DNA from: an uncultured Lachnospiraceae bacterium
GTDB lineage: Bacteria; Bacillota; Clostridia; Lachnospirales; Lachnospiraceae
Reading direction: 5' to 3'
NCBI GenBank assembly: GCA_902764045.1
Contig: CACWUI010000017.1
Span: forward strand, 1-23,504
DNA length: 23,504 nt
The translations under genes were made by a program, and so were the position numbers. The stretch's first letter is position 1, and every line of letters begins with the position of its first letter. Shown one piece after another: positions 15,424 through 23,503 of this stretch. The notes beneath the pieces are model-generated. The model was given only the letters and a program-made list of their open reading frames with translations. It had not been told where the DNA came from and ran no database searches.

Positions 15424-15534
15424 AATTAAAAAGAGTTTTTATCTTGGTGCCATTATAAAAATATAATTTGGGACTTTTATATAATTCAAATCTGATGTAA
15501 ATTATTACCATAAAATATTTGGGAGGTACAAATA

Positions 15535-16488
15535 ATGAGAGGTTGGGAATTTACACATACGAATCAGCCGTTGAAGCTGGTGGAGAAGCCGGATCCGGTG
15601 GCAAAGCCGGGATATGTGGTCATTGACGTAAAGGCAGCGGGTCTTTGTCACTCTGATGTGTCCGCACTTGAGCATGAAAGCTGGCTTTCAATGATGAATC
15701 CGCCGGTAATACTGGGACATGAATACGCGGGAGTTATCCGTGAGGTGGGTGAAGGCGTTACGGGATACAAAGTGGGAGACCGTGTAGGTGTTTGCCCCCT
15801 GGGTGCAAATGACGGTACAAGCCCGGGTTATACAAGAGACGGCGGATATGCAACAGTATCAACTGCACCGGTTGAGCAGCTGATACCGGTTCCTGATAAT
15901 GTTGACTTCGCAAAGGCGGCGGCAGCTACCGATGCGGGTATGACTTCCCGTCATGCGGTTGTCGTGGCAGGCGGTATCAAGCCGGGTATGAAGGTTGGTA
16001 TCATCGGCATAGGCGGTCTCGGTCAGATAGGTGCAAGGATCGCTGTCATAAAGGGATGCGAAGTTTACGTATCATCCAGAAAGCAGTCTGCAAGAGACCT
16101 TGCAATGAGCTTGGGATGTGCAGGAGCGGTAGAGACTCCTAAGGACCTGGCTGACAAAGGCTGTGAGGTTATCGTTGACTTTGCTGGGGCAGGTACTACC
16201 ACGGCTGAGGCGCTTGAGGCAGTGGCGCCCGGCGGAAGAGTAGTCGTAGTCGGGATGTCTGAGGATTTTGCAAATATAAATACCATGACTCTTATTTTGA
16301 AGCAGGCACAGGTGGTGGGAAGCTGCGGCGGTGATGCTGAGGATATCAGAGATTGCTATGAGATGATGTCTTCCGGTGAGCTTGATCCGGTTCTTAATAC
16401 CATAAGCTTTGAGGAGATAGCAGAAGGACTTGATACATTAAAGGCAGGTAAGGTGAACGGACGCCTTGTTGCACTTTTGGATGACTGA
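15535..16488 (+). CDS. Zinc-dependent alcohol dehydrogenase-like oxidoreductase
   Basis: A 317-residue medium-chain dehydrogenase/reductase, expected to oxidise or reduce an alcohol/aldehyde with NAD(P). Catalytic-zinc residues are C38 (GLCHSD) and H62-E63 (GHEYAGV); GDRVGV and the Rossmann loop GIGGLGQIG follow. The four-cysteine structural zinc loop of classical enzymes is absent: the segment after GDRVGV reads CPLGANDGTSPGY. Length and composition are like the core genes, in contrast to the AT-rich DNA before it. GGGAGG at 15521-15526 sets the ATG. A terminator follows at once, so it appears monocistronic. Substrate cannot be told. Confidence 0.88.
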   Translation: MRGWEFTHTNQPLKLVEKPDPVAKPGYVVIDVKAAGLCHSDVSALEHESWLSMMNPPVILGHEYAGVIREVGEGVTGYKVGDRVGVCPLGANDGTSPGYTRDGGYATVSTAPVEQLIPVPDNVDFAKAAAATDAGMTSRHAVVVAGGIKPGMKVGIIGIGGLGQIGARIAVIKGCEVYVSSRKQSARDLAMSLGCAGAVETPKDLADKGCEVIVDFAGAGTTTAEALEAVAPGGRVVVVGMSEDFANINTMTLILKQAQVVGSCGGDAEDIRDCYEMMSSGELDPVLNTISFEEIAEGLDTLKAGKVNGRLVALLDD

Positions 16489-16500
16489 TAGATTTTAAAA

Positions 16501-16533
16501 GGCGCAAAGTTTTGATGCTTTGGCGCTTTTTTT
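16501..16533 (+). terminator. Terminator after the alcohol dehydrogenase
   Basis: GGCGCAAAG pairs with CTTT-G-GCGC (one bulge) around TTTTGATG, followed by seven T. The next gene starts 14 bp later. Confidence 0.8.
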
Positions 16534-16546
16534 GTGGTGAAAAATA

Positions 16547-17398
16547 TTGGAAAAAAATGTAAAAGCCCACATAGTCACGGGATTTATCGAAGCAGGAAAA
16601 ACAACATATATACAATCCCTGATAACAAGAGATTTTTTTCATAAAAGGGAGGCGGGAAAGACACTTATACTTGCTTTCGAGAGCGGACAGGTTGATTATG
16701 ATAAAGAGCTGCTTTCAGAATATAAGACAAAGGTTGTCTTCCGGGAAGATGAGGATATCAGGGAATTTATCAATGCAGGGATAAAAGACCATGATCCGGA
16801 CAGAATATTTGTTGAATATAATGCAATGACGAAAGGGTATTACAGGAATATGCCACAAAAAATGCGGGACATGATAGCCGTGGCAGACCCTGTGATAATC
16901 AACCGGGCAAAAGAAAAAGAGGCGCTTGATATCTACGCTACTCTTTTCAGGATCATGAATACCAAAGCCCTGTTCTTGTGGGAGAGTCCCATGGGGTATC
17001 ATGAGAAGATCTTCGGAAATCCCCTGCCCTTTGACCCTTCTGTGAATGAGATAGTGCTGTCTGACAAAGATTTTCCGGCATGGTACGTTGACGTTTTAGA
17101 ATTCCCGGGAAATTATGAGGGCAAGATCATCGATGCACATTTGCAGGTAAAAGAAAAACCGGATCGGGACGGTTTTATGGCAGGGCGGATGGTTATGACT
17201 TGCTGTATGAATGATATAAGCTTTCTGGGGGTTGAGATCGCTGCAAAGGATATAAATATCCAAAATGATATGTTCGTGCATATTAAAGCAAAAGCCCGGG
17301 TAAGAGAAAATTATGCGGGAAAAAGACTGATTTTGGATGTAATTGATATGGAAGCGGAGCCCTACCCCAAGGATATTGCTCTGTCTGCGCTGAGGTAA
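16547..17398 (+). CDS. P-loop GTPase (CobW-like) with DUF1980-like C-terminus
   Basis: A 283-residue protein starting at TTG; no clear Shine-Dalgarno is seen, so the start is uncertain. The N-terminal half resembles G3E/CobW GTPases, which handle metals: Walker A GFIEAGKTT (12-20), a Walker-B-like DRIFVEYNAM, and VIINRAKEKE where NKxD is expected, so the guanine-binding motif is degenerate. The C-terminal half (about 185-283) reads GKIIDAHLQV, GFMAGRMVMTCCMNDISFLG and MFVHIKAKARV. This resembles the C-terminal domain of DUF1980/TIGR03943 (YcgQ-type) proteins, which often neighbour CobW genes and are linked to metal supply. Here both seem joined in one chain. A role in metal handling is inference. 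Confidence 0.65.
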   Translation: MEKNVKAHIVTGFIEAGKTTYIQSLITRDFFHKREAGKTLILAFESGQVDYDKELLSEYKTKVVFREDEDIREFINAGIKDHDPDRIFVEYNAMTKGYYRNMPQKMRDMIAVADPVIINRAKEKEALDIYATLFRIMNTKALFLWESPMGYHEKIFGNPLPFDPSVNEIVLSDKDFPAWYVDVLEFPGNYEGKIIDAHLQVKEKPDRDGFMAGRMVMTCCMNDISFLGVEIAAKDINIQNDMFVHIKAKARVRENYAGKRLILDVIDMEAEPYPKDIALSALR

Positions 17399-17412
17399 AA
17401 GGAGGAAATGAA

Positions 17413-17703
17413 ATGACCGAAAGAAATATTAACCCGGGAGACATAGTAAGACATTTTAAAAGGGAAACACTAACTGAAGAAGAGAGACGCTCGAATAAGT
17501 ATCTATATAAGATAATAGGAGTGGCAGAACATACGGAGACGAAGGAAAAGCTAATGATATACATGGCTTTGTATGATGATTTCGGGATATACGCCCGTCT
17601 GCTGGAGATGTTCCTTAGTGAAGTGGACAGGGAGAAGTATCCGGATATAAAGCAAAGATACAGGTTTGAAAAAAATGTGAAAAAATTGTGGAATTCCTCT
17701 TGA
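17413..17703 (+). CDS. DUF1653 domain protein
   Basis: The 96-residue protein follows the GTPase gene by 14 bp with AAGGAGG before its ATG, so the two may be co-transcribed. The small DUF1653 domain is clear: GDIVRHFKRE, YLYKIIGVAEHTET, YDDFGIYARLLEMFLSEVD and YRFEKN. Family members are common in Firmicutes and other bacteria; the function is unknown. Confidence 0.85.
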   Translation: MTERNINPGDIVRHFKRETLTEEERRSNKYLYKIIGVAEHTETKEKLMIYMALYDDFGIYARLLEMFLSEVDREKYPDIKQRYRFEKNVKKLWNSS

Positions 17704-17857
17704 AATCCTGTGGGTGAGTGTGGTAGAATCGGCAACCAGTGGTGTGTTCTGCACTACAAAAGTATTGTTAACGGCTTTTTTTTTAGTTTAAAACAAATCA
17801 AAATAATACGATATAGGTTAAATGAGATATGTAGTAAAGGAAAGAGAGTTTTTTGAA

Positions 17858-20572
17858 ATGAGTAATAAGAAATTTGTTAAAAAATTATTGCCGATCATCA
17901 TGGCACCGTCATTAGTATTCGGAGTTGCACTGCAGGCAGGCAACAATTTACCTGCTTATGCAGCTGAAGGCACATGGATCTATGTCGATGGTGCAAACGG
18001 TAACGATAGTAATGACGGAAGCTCGGCTGACAAAGCTGTAAAGAGCTGGGATGTTGCTAAGGATAAGCTGGGATGCAGCGAGGGTGGTATCTATGTTGTA
18101 GGTACTGTTCAGGCTGAGGGTACAATATACACAAAGCAGCCTGACAAGCAGTCGGTAAAGAGAACTTCAGACATAGTAATGTTCGAGGTTCCCGGCGGCG
18201 CTACCGCGACCTTCGCCAACATCGATGTAGACGGCGAGGACAAGCACTTCGAGTCGGAAGTTGTGAAGCCGAACACGGGCACGTCAGGTCAGTACACCCG
18301 AGTTAACTACCTGACCGGTGCCGTTTTCCACAACATTGGCTACAACCCCGGCCCGCAGGCGGCTCCGGACGTGAATGCAAAAGGTGGCAAGGTTACCTCG
18401 TTGGAGCAATACCTCACGATTCTTGTTGACGGCGCGGAGTTCAAAGATAACCAAGGCTTGGGCGCATTCATCGCCAATACTCCATCGCCCACTGTCACTG
18501 ACGGCAAGGCAAACGTTAATGCGTACGTGAAGTCAGTCACTTTTACTGGCAATAGTGGCTACTTCTACTTCAATGAGTCGGCGACTACGAATAACAAGCT
18601 GTACGTGTACAACGCTCTTGTGCGAAACAACGATGCAAGCCTTATTGGCGAGCGTTATACGACTTACGCACTTCGTACCGGTGTGATTTACGTTTGCGAC
18701 TTGGGCATCATGGGATTGCGTTCGCAGAACGGCCTCGCGGCTTTCGACAACAGCTCCTACGACCTCATGTGGTTGGACGACTTCACTCCGGAGTCTCGCA
18801 TTCGTTACGGCAACTATTCCGGCCCTGGTGATTATACGAAGATGGCAGGCGGCGGCTCCTACGAGCTTCCCGGATACATGCCTGGTGGCGGTGCTCCGAA
18901 TTACAAAGTCACCGATGCCTACAATGCGGAGTACTACTGGGGTGTAACATCGAATCCGTCTCAGGAAGACAAGGACAAGGCCGTTGCTGCTGCAACCAGT
19001 GTTTTCGAAAACAACACGAACGCTGTGATCGATGCGAACGGCATGATATATTTCGGCACGGGCTTCGATGACAACACGCCTGATACCCCTACAGTTACGA
19101 TTGATCAGACCTGCGAAGATGAGACAGAGACAACCACATCTTCATCAGAAGAAGAATCTTCATCATCAGAAGAAGAATCATCCTCGTCAGAGGAGGAGTC
19201 TTCTTCATCTGAAGAGGAGTCATCTTCATCTAAAAAAGAAGGATCTCTTGCTACAACTGTAAGCGTAGATGGTAACAGTTCTACAGAGTCTAAGTCTGTT
19301 GAAGTTGAGGCAGGAACATATAGTGTAGATGATACTATTACATACACAGATTTAACAGGCGGAGCAACATATATCATAAAAGGCCAGCTTGTATGTGTCG
19401 ATGATGAGACTGTAATAAGAACGAAAGACGAAGAATTTGTTGCTGATGATTCAGGTTACGGAACATGGACAGTTACATTCGAAAACGTGAATCTTGAAGC
19501 AGGTAAAAAATATGTTGTTTATGAGGCAGCTGTTAACAAAGACGATGCAAATGATAAAGCAGAGCACAAAGACAAGACTGCCAAGGCTCAGACAGTAGTC
19601 GTTAAAAAAGAGAGCGAGACAACAACTTCTGAAGAAGAGACAACAGCGTCTGAAGAAGGGACAACAACGTCTAAAGAAGAGACAACAACGTCTAAAGAGG
19701 AGACAACAACATCTAAAGAGGAGACAACAACGTCTAAAGAAGAGACAACAACATCTAAAGAGGAGACAACAACTTCTAAAGAAGAGACAACAACATCTAA
19801 AGAGGAGGCAACAACTTCCAAAGAAGAGACAACAACCTCTAAAGAAGAGACAACAACTTCCAAAGAAGAGACAACAACTTCTAAAAAAGGCGAACTTGCT
19901 ACAATAGTAAAGGCGGACGGAAAGACTGCTTCTGCAGACGCTGAATTACGTCTTACATTTGATGAGACAAAAGCAGTTCAGACAATTAATGACACAATTA
20001 CATATACCAATCTTGTTAAAGGTGTTACATACACAGTAACAGGAACAATTGTGGAGATTGACGAAAATGGTAAAATCATCAATCCGGAAGTGGCAACCAA
20101 CACAATTGAATGTGTTGCAGATGATGTAAATGGTGAGTGGGAAATGAATTTTGAAAATGTAACTATTCAGCCACTCAAGAAGTATGTTGTATTTGAGTCT
20201 GCTTACGCAGCAGGTGGCGAAGACGAAAATGCAACTCAGGAAAATCCGATTACTCATAAAGATGTAAATGATAAGGCCCAGACAATCATTACAGAGGGTG
20301 AAAACGAAAAGATTCTTGATGATGTTGAAGAGGAATCTACATCTGCTACAGTTATTGCTTCAGCTGACAGCAATGAAAATAACGGCGGAAGTGATAACAA
20401 CAATGGAAACAACGGTGGAAGCAACAGTAATGGCAGCAGTTCAAAAGGAACAAGCGGACCGAACACAGGAGATTCAGTTAACACAGCTCTTTATGTAACA
20501 GCCGCTGTTGCAGCTGCAGGTATAGCAGCAACAAGTATTGCAATGGGCAAAAAGAAGAGAAGTAAGAATTAA
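17858..20572 (+). CDS. Cell-wall-anchored adhesin with VaFE-like repeats
   Basis: I chose ATG 17858, with GAGAG 9 bp upstream, giving 904 residues; ATG 17822 would add 12. The signal peptide runs FVKKLLPIIMAPSLVF to AYAA. The N-terminal region opens with WIYVDGANGNDSNDGSSADK, typical of parallel beta-helix surface proteins. A Ser/Glu linker (19136-19240) precedes a first VaFE-like domain (about 462-586; DDTITYTDLTGG, KYVVYEAA). A Thr/Ser/Lys/Glu linker (19619-19891) precedes a second (about 679-818; NDTITYTNLVKG, KYVVFESA). VaFE domains of pilin-like proteins often carry isopeptide bonds. The end is GPNTGD, a hydrophobic helix and KKKRSKN, a sortase sorting signal variant. Bases about 18190-19085 are visibly richer in GC, with C-ending codons, unlike the rest of the gene. 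Expected on the cell wall; ligand unknown. Confidence 0.85.
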   Translation: MSNKKFVKKLLPIIMAPSLVFGVALQAGNNLPAYAAEGTWIYVDGANGNDSNDGSSADKAVKSWDVAKDKLGCSEGGIYVVGTVQAEGTIYTKQPDKQSVKRTSDIVMFEVPGGATATFANIDVDGEDKHFESEVVKPNTGTSGQYTRVNYLTGAVFHNIGYNPGPQAAPDVNAKGGKVTSLEQYLTILVDGAEFKDNQGLGAFIANTPSPTVTDGKANVNAYVKSVTFTGNSGYFYFNESATTNNKLYVYNALVRNNDASLIGERYTTYALRTGVIYVCDLGIMGLRSQNGLAAFDNSSYDLMWLDDFTPESRIRYGNYSGPGDYTKMAGGGSYELPGYMPGGGAPNYKVTDAYNAEYYWGVTSNPSQEDKDKAVAAATSVFENNTNAVIDANGMIYFGTGFDDNTPDTPTVTIDQTCEDETETTTSSSEEESSSSEEESSSSEEESSSSEEESSSSKKEGSLATTVSVDGNSSTESKSVEVEAGTYSVDDTITYTDLTGGATYIIKGQLVCVDDETVIRTKDEEFVADDSGYGTWTVTFENVNLEAGKKYVVYEAAVNKDDANDKAEHKDKTAKAQTVVVKKESETTTSEEETTASEEGTTTSKEETTTSKEETTTSKEETTTSKEETTTSKEETTTSKEETTTSKEEATTSKEETTTSKEETTTSKEETTTSKKGELATIVKADGKTASADAELRLTFDETKAVQTINDTITYTNLVKGVTYTVTGTIVEIDENGKIINPEVATNTIECVADDVNGEWEMNFENVTIQPLKKYVVFESAYAAGGEDENATQENPITHKDVNDKAQTIITEGENEKILDDVEEESTSATVIASADSNENNGGSDNNNGNNGGSNSNGSSSKGTSGPNTGDSVNTALYVTAAVAAAGIAATSIAMGKKKRSKN
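19136..19240 (+). repeat. Five 21-bp repeats, Ser-Glu linker
   Basis: Five 7-residue units of the form SSSSEEE, the last ending SKKE, join the beta-helix region to the first VaFE-like domain. The codons vary between units (TCA, TCT, TCC, TCG and GAA, GAG). Confidence 0.9.
19619..19891 (+). repeat. Thirteen 21-bp repeats, TTTSKEE linker
   Basis: Thirteen exact-length 7-residue units, mostly TTTSKEE, connect the two VaFE-like domains. Units 1 and 2 have SEE in place of SKE and unit 13 ends in SKKG. Near identity at DNA level makes the copy number likely to vary by slippage, and collapse in assembly is possible. Confidence 0.93.
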
Positions 20573-20656
20573 TAATATGTAACGTGTTATTTAGCTAACA
20601 TGGCTTTACAATCTAAACTCTTAAACAAATAATAAACAAACTATACCATAGCGCAC

Positions 20657-20700
20657 AAAAAAAGAGACCCCTATTTTTCGAAATAGAAAGTCTCTTTTTT
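20657..20700. terminator. Bidirectional terminator after the surface protein
   Basis: A7-GAGAC pairs with GTCTC-T6, enclosing a second perfect stem CTATTT-TTCG-AAATAG. A-run and T-run on both sides make it work for either strand. The rest of 20573-20936 shows no gene and no promoter I trust. Confidence 0.85.
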
Positions 20701-20936
20701 AGTTGTCCTTAACTTAATGACATTGCATAATATGTTCCTACGTTTTATAAATTTGCCCCTATGATACAACGAAAATCATACAAATGTATAGTATCAGATC
20801 GTTATTTTTTGTTAGTACAAATCGGTAAACTTTTTTCCGTCTCCCCCTGTTCTGTAAAAAAACTATATTATATTGTGCCAAAAAAAAACTAAAAATGATA
20901 AAATTAAGAAAAATCAGGGAAAAGAGAAACGGATAG

Positions 20937-21242
20937 ATGAAAAGAGTAAAGATCACGGTAATGAGAAAAAGCATATATGAGGATCTTATTGAAAAATATG
21001 AAAATCCCATAGAGCATGCATGTGATATAGAAGAGGGGCAGGTCTTTATCGCAAACGGATGGGAAAAGCCGGAAGGATTCTGCGACAGTGCCTGGGATAC
21101 TATCTCACCCTTTGTCATGACACTGGCTCATGGCGGCGAGGATATCTATGACGGCTGGATGAAGAATAAAAGATCGGCCATGATATCATGCAATGACGGA
21201 TTCAGACCCGTAAGCTTTTTGCTTGAGACCATGGATGAATGA
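20937..21242 (+). CDS. TIGR04076 family protein
   Basis: The 101-residue protein has the family pattern: VKITVMRKSIYEDLIEKY, CDIEEGQVFIANG, KPEGFCDSAWDTI, LAHGG, GWM and SCNDGFRPVSF. The conserved cysteines (in HACDIEE, GFCDSAW and ISCNDG) are retained and may bind metal or be redox-active. The function of this small family is unknown. It stands alone, with a terminator upstream and a small gene downstream; its ribosome-binding site is weak. Confidence 0.8.
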   Translation: MKRVKITVMRKSIYEDLIEKYENPIEHACDIEEGQVFIANGWEKPEGFCDSAWDTISPFVMTLAHGGEDIYDGWMKNKRSAMISCNDGFRPVSFLLETMDE

Positions 21243-21397
21243 ATGGAGGCATATGTCATTTTGCAATATTTGAGTTTGACGGGTGAAAATGATTTTAAAC
21301 CACAGGTTGAATGACAAATGAAAAAAAACGTGTTATTATTCGGATTGTAAATAACAACATTTAAGTATCAGGGGTAACCTTGGGAAAGGAGAAGGAC

Positions 21398-21553
21398 ATG
21401 AGAACGACAGACAGTATTTGCATATTATATATTAAACGACACTATTCTTCACTTGACAGTCATTTTGAGTGGAGTGTTGATTTCGTGCCTTCACCTGAGG
21501 TTATACGGACGCGGGAAGATATTTTTTTGATCAAAGACCCGGAGAATTTTTGA
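21398..21553 (+). CDS. 51-codon small protein, unknown
   Basis: ATG follows AAAGGAG at 9 bp, one of the best ribosome sites here. The product begins MRTTDSICILYIKRHYS and ends EDIFLIKDPENF, with no membrane segment. Its stop is 31 bp before a strong terminator, which supports a real short transcript. No family is recognised. Confidence 0.5.
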   Translation: MRTTDSICILYIKRHYSSLDSHFEWSVDFVPSPEVIRTREDIFLIKDPENF

Positions 21554-21584
21554 CAGGGTAACAGTCGACAAAAATTCGCATTTT

Positions 21585-21619
21585 AAACCGTTTGCCTTAT
21601 GTGGGGCAGACGGTTTTTT
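21585..21619 (+). terminator. Terminator after the small gene
   Basis: AAACCGTTTGCC pairs with GGCAGACGGTTT over 12 positions (one G-T), loop of 8, and the T-run continues into TTTTTT. It separates the small gene from the XRE gene. Confidence 0.85.
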
Positions 21620-21662
21620 GACGGGAACTTTTAATTAAAAAAATTAAGCGGAGGATAAAAAA

Positions 21663-21914
21663 ATGTATGTTATGCCTGCCATCAATATGGTGGCAACGGG
21701 AAAAAATATAGCAAGACTCAGAGAGGCGGCTGGTCTGTCGGTAAAAGATCTGCAGGAGGTGTTCGGTTTTACCACACCCCAGGCGATCTACAAATGGCAG
21801 CACGGCACAGCCATGCCCACCATAGATAATCTGGTGGTGCTTGCAGCGGTGCTGGATGTTTCGATAGATGAGATTATTGTAACGGATTTTAAAAATGTAC
21901 GGATCAGTGCCTAA
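21663..21914 (+). CDS. XRE-family helix-turn-helix regulator
   Basis: The 83-residue protein has GGAGG 7 bp before its ATG. A single Cro/C1-type domain covers almost all of it: GKNIARLREAAGLSVKDLQE, FTTPQAIYKWQHGTAMPTID and LVVLAAVLDVSIDEII. It is probably a DNA-binding repressor with an unknown target. The following phosphoesterase start is 13 bp past its stop, so they probably share a transcript. Confidence 0.9.
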   Translation: MYVMPAINMVATGKNIARLREAAGLSVKDLQEVFGFTTPQAIYKWQHGTAMPTIDNLVVLAAVLDVSIDEIIVTDFKNVRISA

Positions 21915-21927
21915 GGAGAAAGATAAT

Positions 21928-22371
21928 ATGAAAGTAATAGTGATACCCGATGTTCATCTGAAGCCTGATATGTTTAAAAAAGCATCCGAAATTTTAAATA
22001 AAGGACTTGCCGACAGAGCAGTATGTCTTATGGATATAGCCGACGACTGGTATCAGGAAAAGAACATAGATCTTTATATAAAAACCTATGACGCTGCAGT
22101 GAGATTTGCAAATGAATTTTCCGATACATTATGGTGTTACGGAAATCATGATCTGAGTTATCTTTGGAATAAACATGAAACGGGTTTTTCAATATTTGCG
22201 CAACCTACTGTGTGTCTGAAAATGAATGAATTGATAAAGGCGGCGGCAGAGGGTAAAAACATTGCCTATATTCACCATATCGACGGATATCTTTTCATGC
22301 ACGGCGGTCTGAATGATGAATTTGTCAGGCGATACGTTTCTCCGGATGATCATGACGATGTTGAAAAAGAC
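21928..22371 (+). CDS. Calcineurin-like phosphoesterase, 3' end replaced
   Basis: ATG 21928 follows AAGGAGA. Motifs are IPDVHLKP (D and H of the first metal site), VCLMDIADDW (the GDxxD site with Gly replaced by Met), CYGNHDLSY and FMHGGLNDEF. It resembles Ser/Thr-phosphatase-like phosphoesterases. The protein is natural up to about VSPDDHDDVEKD. After that the DNA turns GC-rich and the open frame continues to 22527 with an arginine-rich sequence that does not belong to it. The gene is therefore cut at the first join near 22361-22373. Confidence 0.75.
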
Positions 22372-22875
22372 GGTTTCTCTGGCGCTCAGCGCCTTATTGC
22401 TGCTTTGCGCGCTGCTGCCGACCGCCCAGGCGGCGCCGATTCCCGGCGACGTGGACGGCGACGGAAGCGTCAAACCCGGCGACGCACGGCTGGCGCTGCG
22501 GGCGTCGGTGCGGCTGGAATCCTATGAATTCGGTTCCCCCGCGTTTCTGGCAGCGGACGCCAACGGCGACGGAGAGATCAAACCGGAGGACGCCAGAAGC
22601 ATCCTTCGCGCCTCCGTGGGGCTGGAGACCCTGCCGGAGATCCGCCCGGCGGCGGATGAATGCGCCTTTCTGCGCGGCGGCAGCTTCTATCTGCGGGGCA
22701 CGGTGACGGATGGGGACGGGCAGTCCTGCCCGCTGGTGCTGGCGGTCTCTCCCGAGGGCGTTTACACTCTTTCATCCGTTGACGGCGAACCGGTCGGCGT
22801 GCTGATGAAGGACGGCCAAACCTTCCTGATCAGCCCCCGCCGTCAGGCGTATCTGGTGCTGTCCGACGCCGGAGA
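22361..22875 (+). CDS. Dockerin-like secreted protein fragment from GC-rich DNA
   Basis: In the frame starting TTG (22361) the sequence reads KKTVSLALSALLLLCALL, a signal peptide, then TAQAAPI. Two dockerin-type repeats follow: GDVDGDGSVKPGDARLALRA and DANGDGEIKPEDARSILRAS. These calcium-binding repeats dock secreted proteins onto cohesins in cellulosome-forming clostridia; similar ones occur in other secreted proteins of Oscillospiraceae. The remainder (FYLRGTVTDGDGQ, YTLSSVDGEP) is a small beta-rich domain. The native start was probably ATG; here it joins the phosphoesterase through shared GAAAAAGAC. Its end is unknown because a second join follows. Composition is far from that of the rest of the window. 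Confidence 0.65.
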
Positions 22876-23503
22876 CCCAGATTGTGTCCGGGTCGGCCGC
22901 GTCCGAGAGCTGTTCGACGACCCATTGCGGCGCGAGCGTGCCATCCGTCGGCTCCTCGTAGCGGATCGGATACCGTTCGACCCACTTGTTGAGGAGCGTC
23001 CACCATGTGCTCAGGTCAGGCTTGCCGTATTCCGCGTGGAGCTGTTCGATCTGCGGGATGAGCGCGTCGAGCACGGTCTTGACGTCGCCGACGATCGGCA
23101 CGTCGGCTGCGCGGTTCTTGCCGATCTCCGCCGGGTCGATGTCGATGTGGATGACGCGCGCGCCGGGCGCGAACGCGTCGAGTTTGCCGGTCACACGGTC
23201 GTCGAAGCGCGCGCCGATCGCGACGAGCAGGTCGCAGCGCTGCACGGCGCCCGTCGCGGCGATCGTGCCGTGCATGCCGAGCATGCCGAGCACGGCCGGG
23301 TCGTCGTCGGAGACGATGCCGCGCGCGGGGAGCGTCGTGACGATCGGCGCGCCTGTCAGGTCGGCGAGCGCCTTGATCTCATCGCCCGCGTCGGAGCGCA
23401 CCGCGCCGCCGCCCACATAGAGCACGGGGCGGAACGAACGCTGGAACATCTTCGCGGCCGTTTCGAGCACGCGCCCGTGCGCCTCGGTCGTCGGATTGTA
23501 GCC
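22856..23503 (-). CDS. ilvB: Acetolactate synthase large subunit, fragment
   Basis: Thiamine-diphosphate enzyme for the first common step of valine, leucine and isoleucine synthesis. The frame is open off the right edge (GYNPTTEAHGRVLE), so the N-terminus is missing. Middle-domain signatures are clear: PVLYVGGGAV, GAPIVTTLPARGI, GMLGMHGT, LLVAIGARFDDRVTGK and VIHIDIDPAEIGKN. It then reaches WVSGVGQHQ at the start of the catalytic C-terminal domain and stops matching. Beyond this (below about 22856) the reverse frame is antisense to the dockerin gene. High GC suggests an actinobacterial or other GC-rich source. It is partial at both ends. Confidence 0.85.

Noticed and set aside
17704..17821. 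Hairpin GTGGTG...CACTAC before the surface gene as a riboswitch or terminator
   Set aside because: The stem is only 6 bp and no T-run follows directly; no known riboswitch core is recognised.
19588..19863. Reverse-strand open frame rich in Val-Ser (VVVSSLD repeats)
   Set aside because: It is the antisense of the 21-bp repeats in the surface gene; the repeat length keeps all frames open.
22372..22527. Arginine/alanine-rich C-terminus of the phosphoesterase frame
   Set aside because: It is the wrong frame of the dockerin gene after the composition break, not a natural extension.
22986..23420. Forward open frame across the acetolactate synthase region
   Set aside because: It is antisense to a clearly conserved enzyme; high GC keeps it open.
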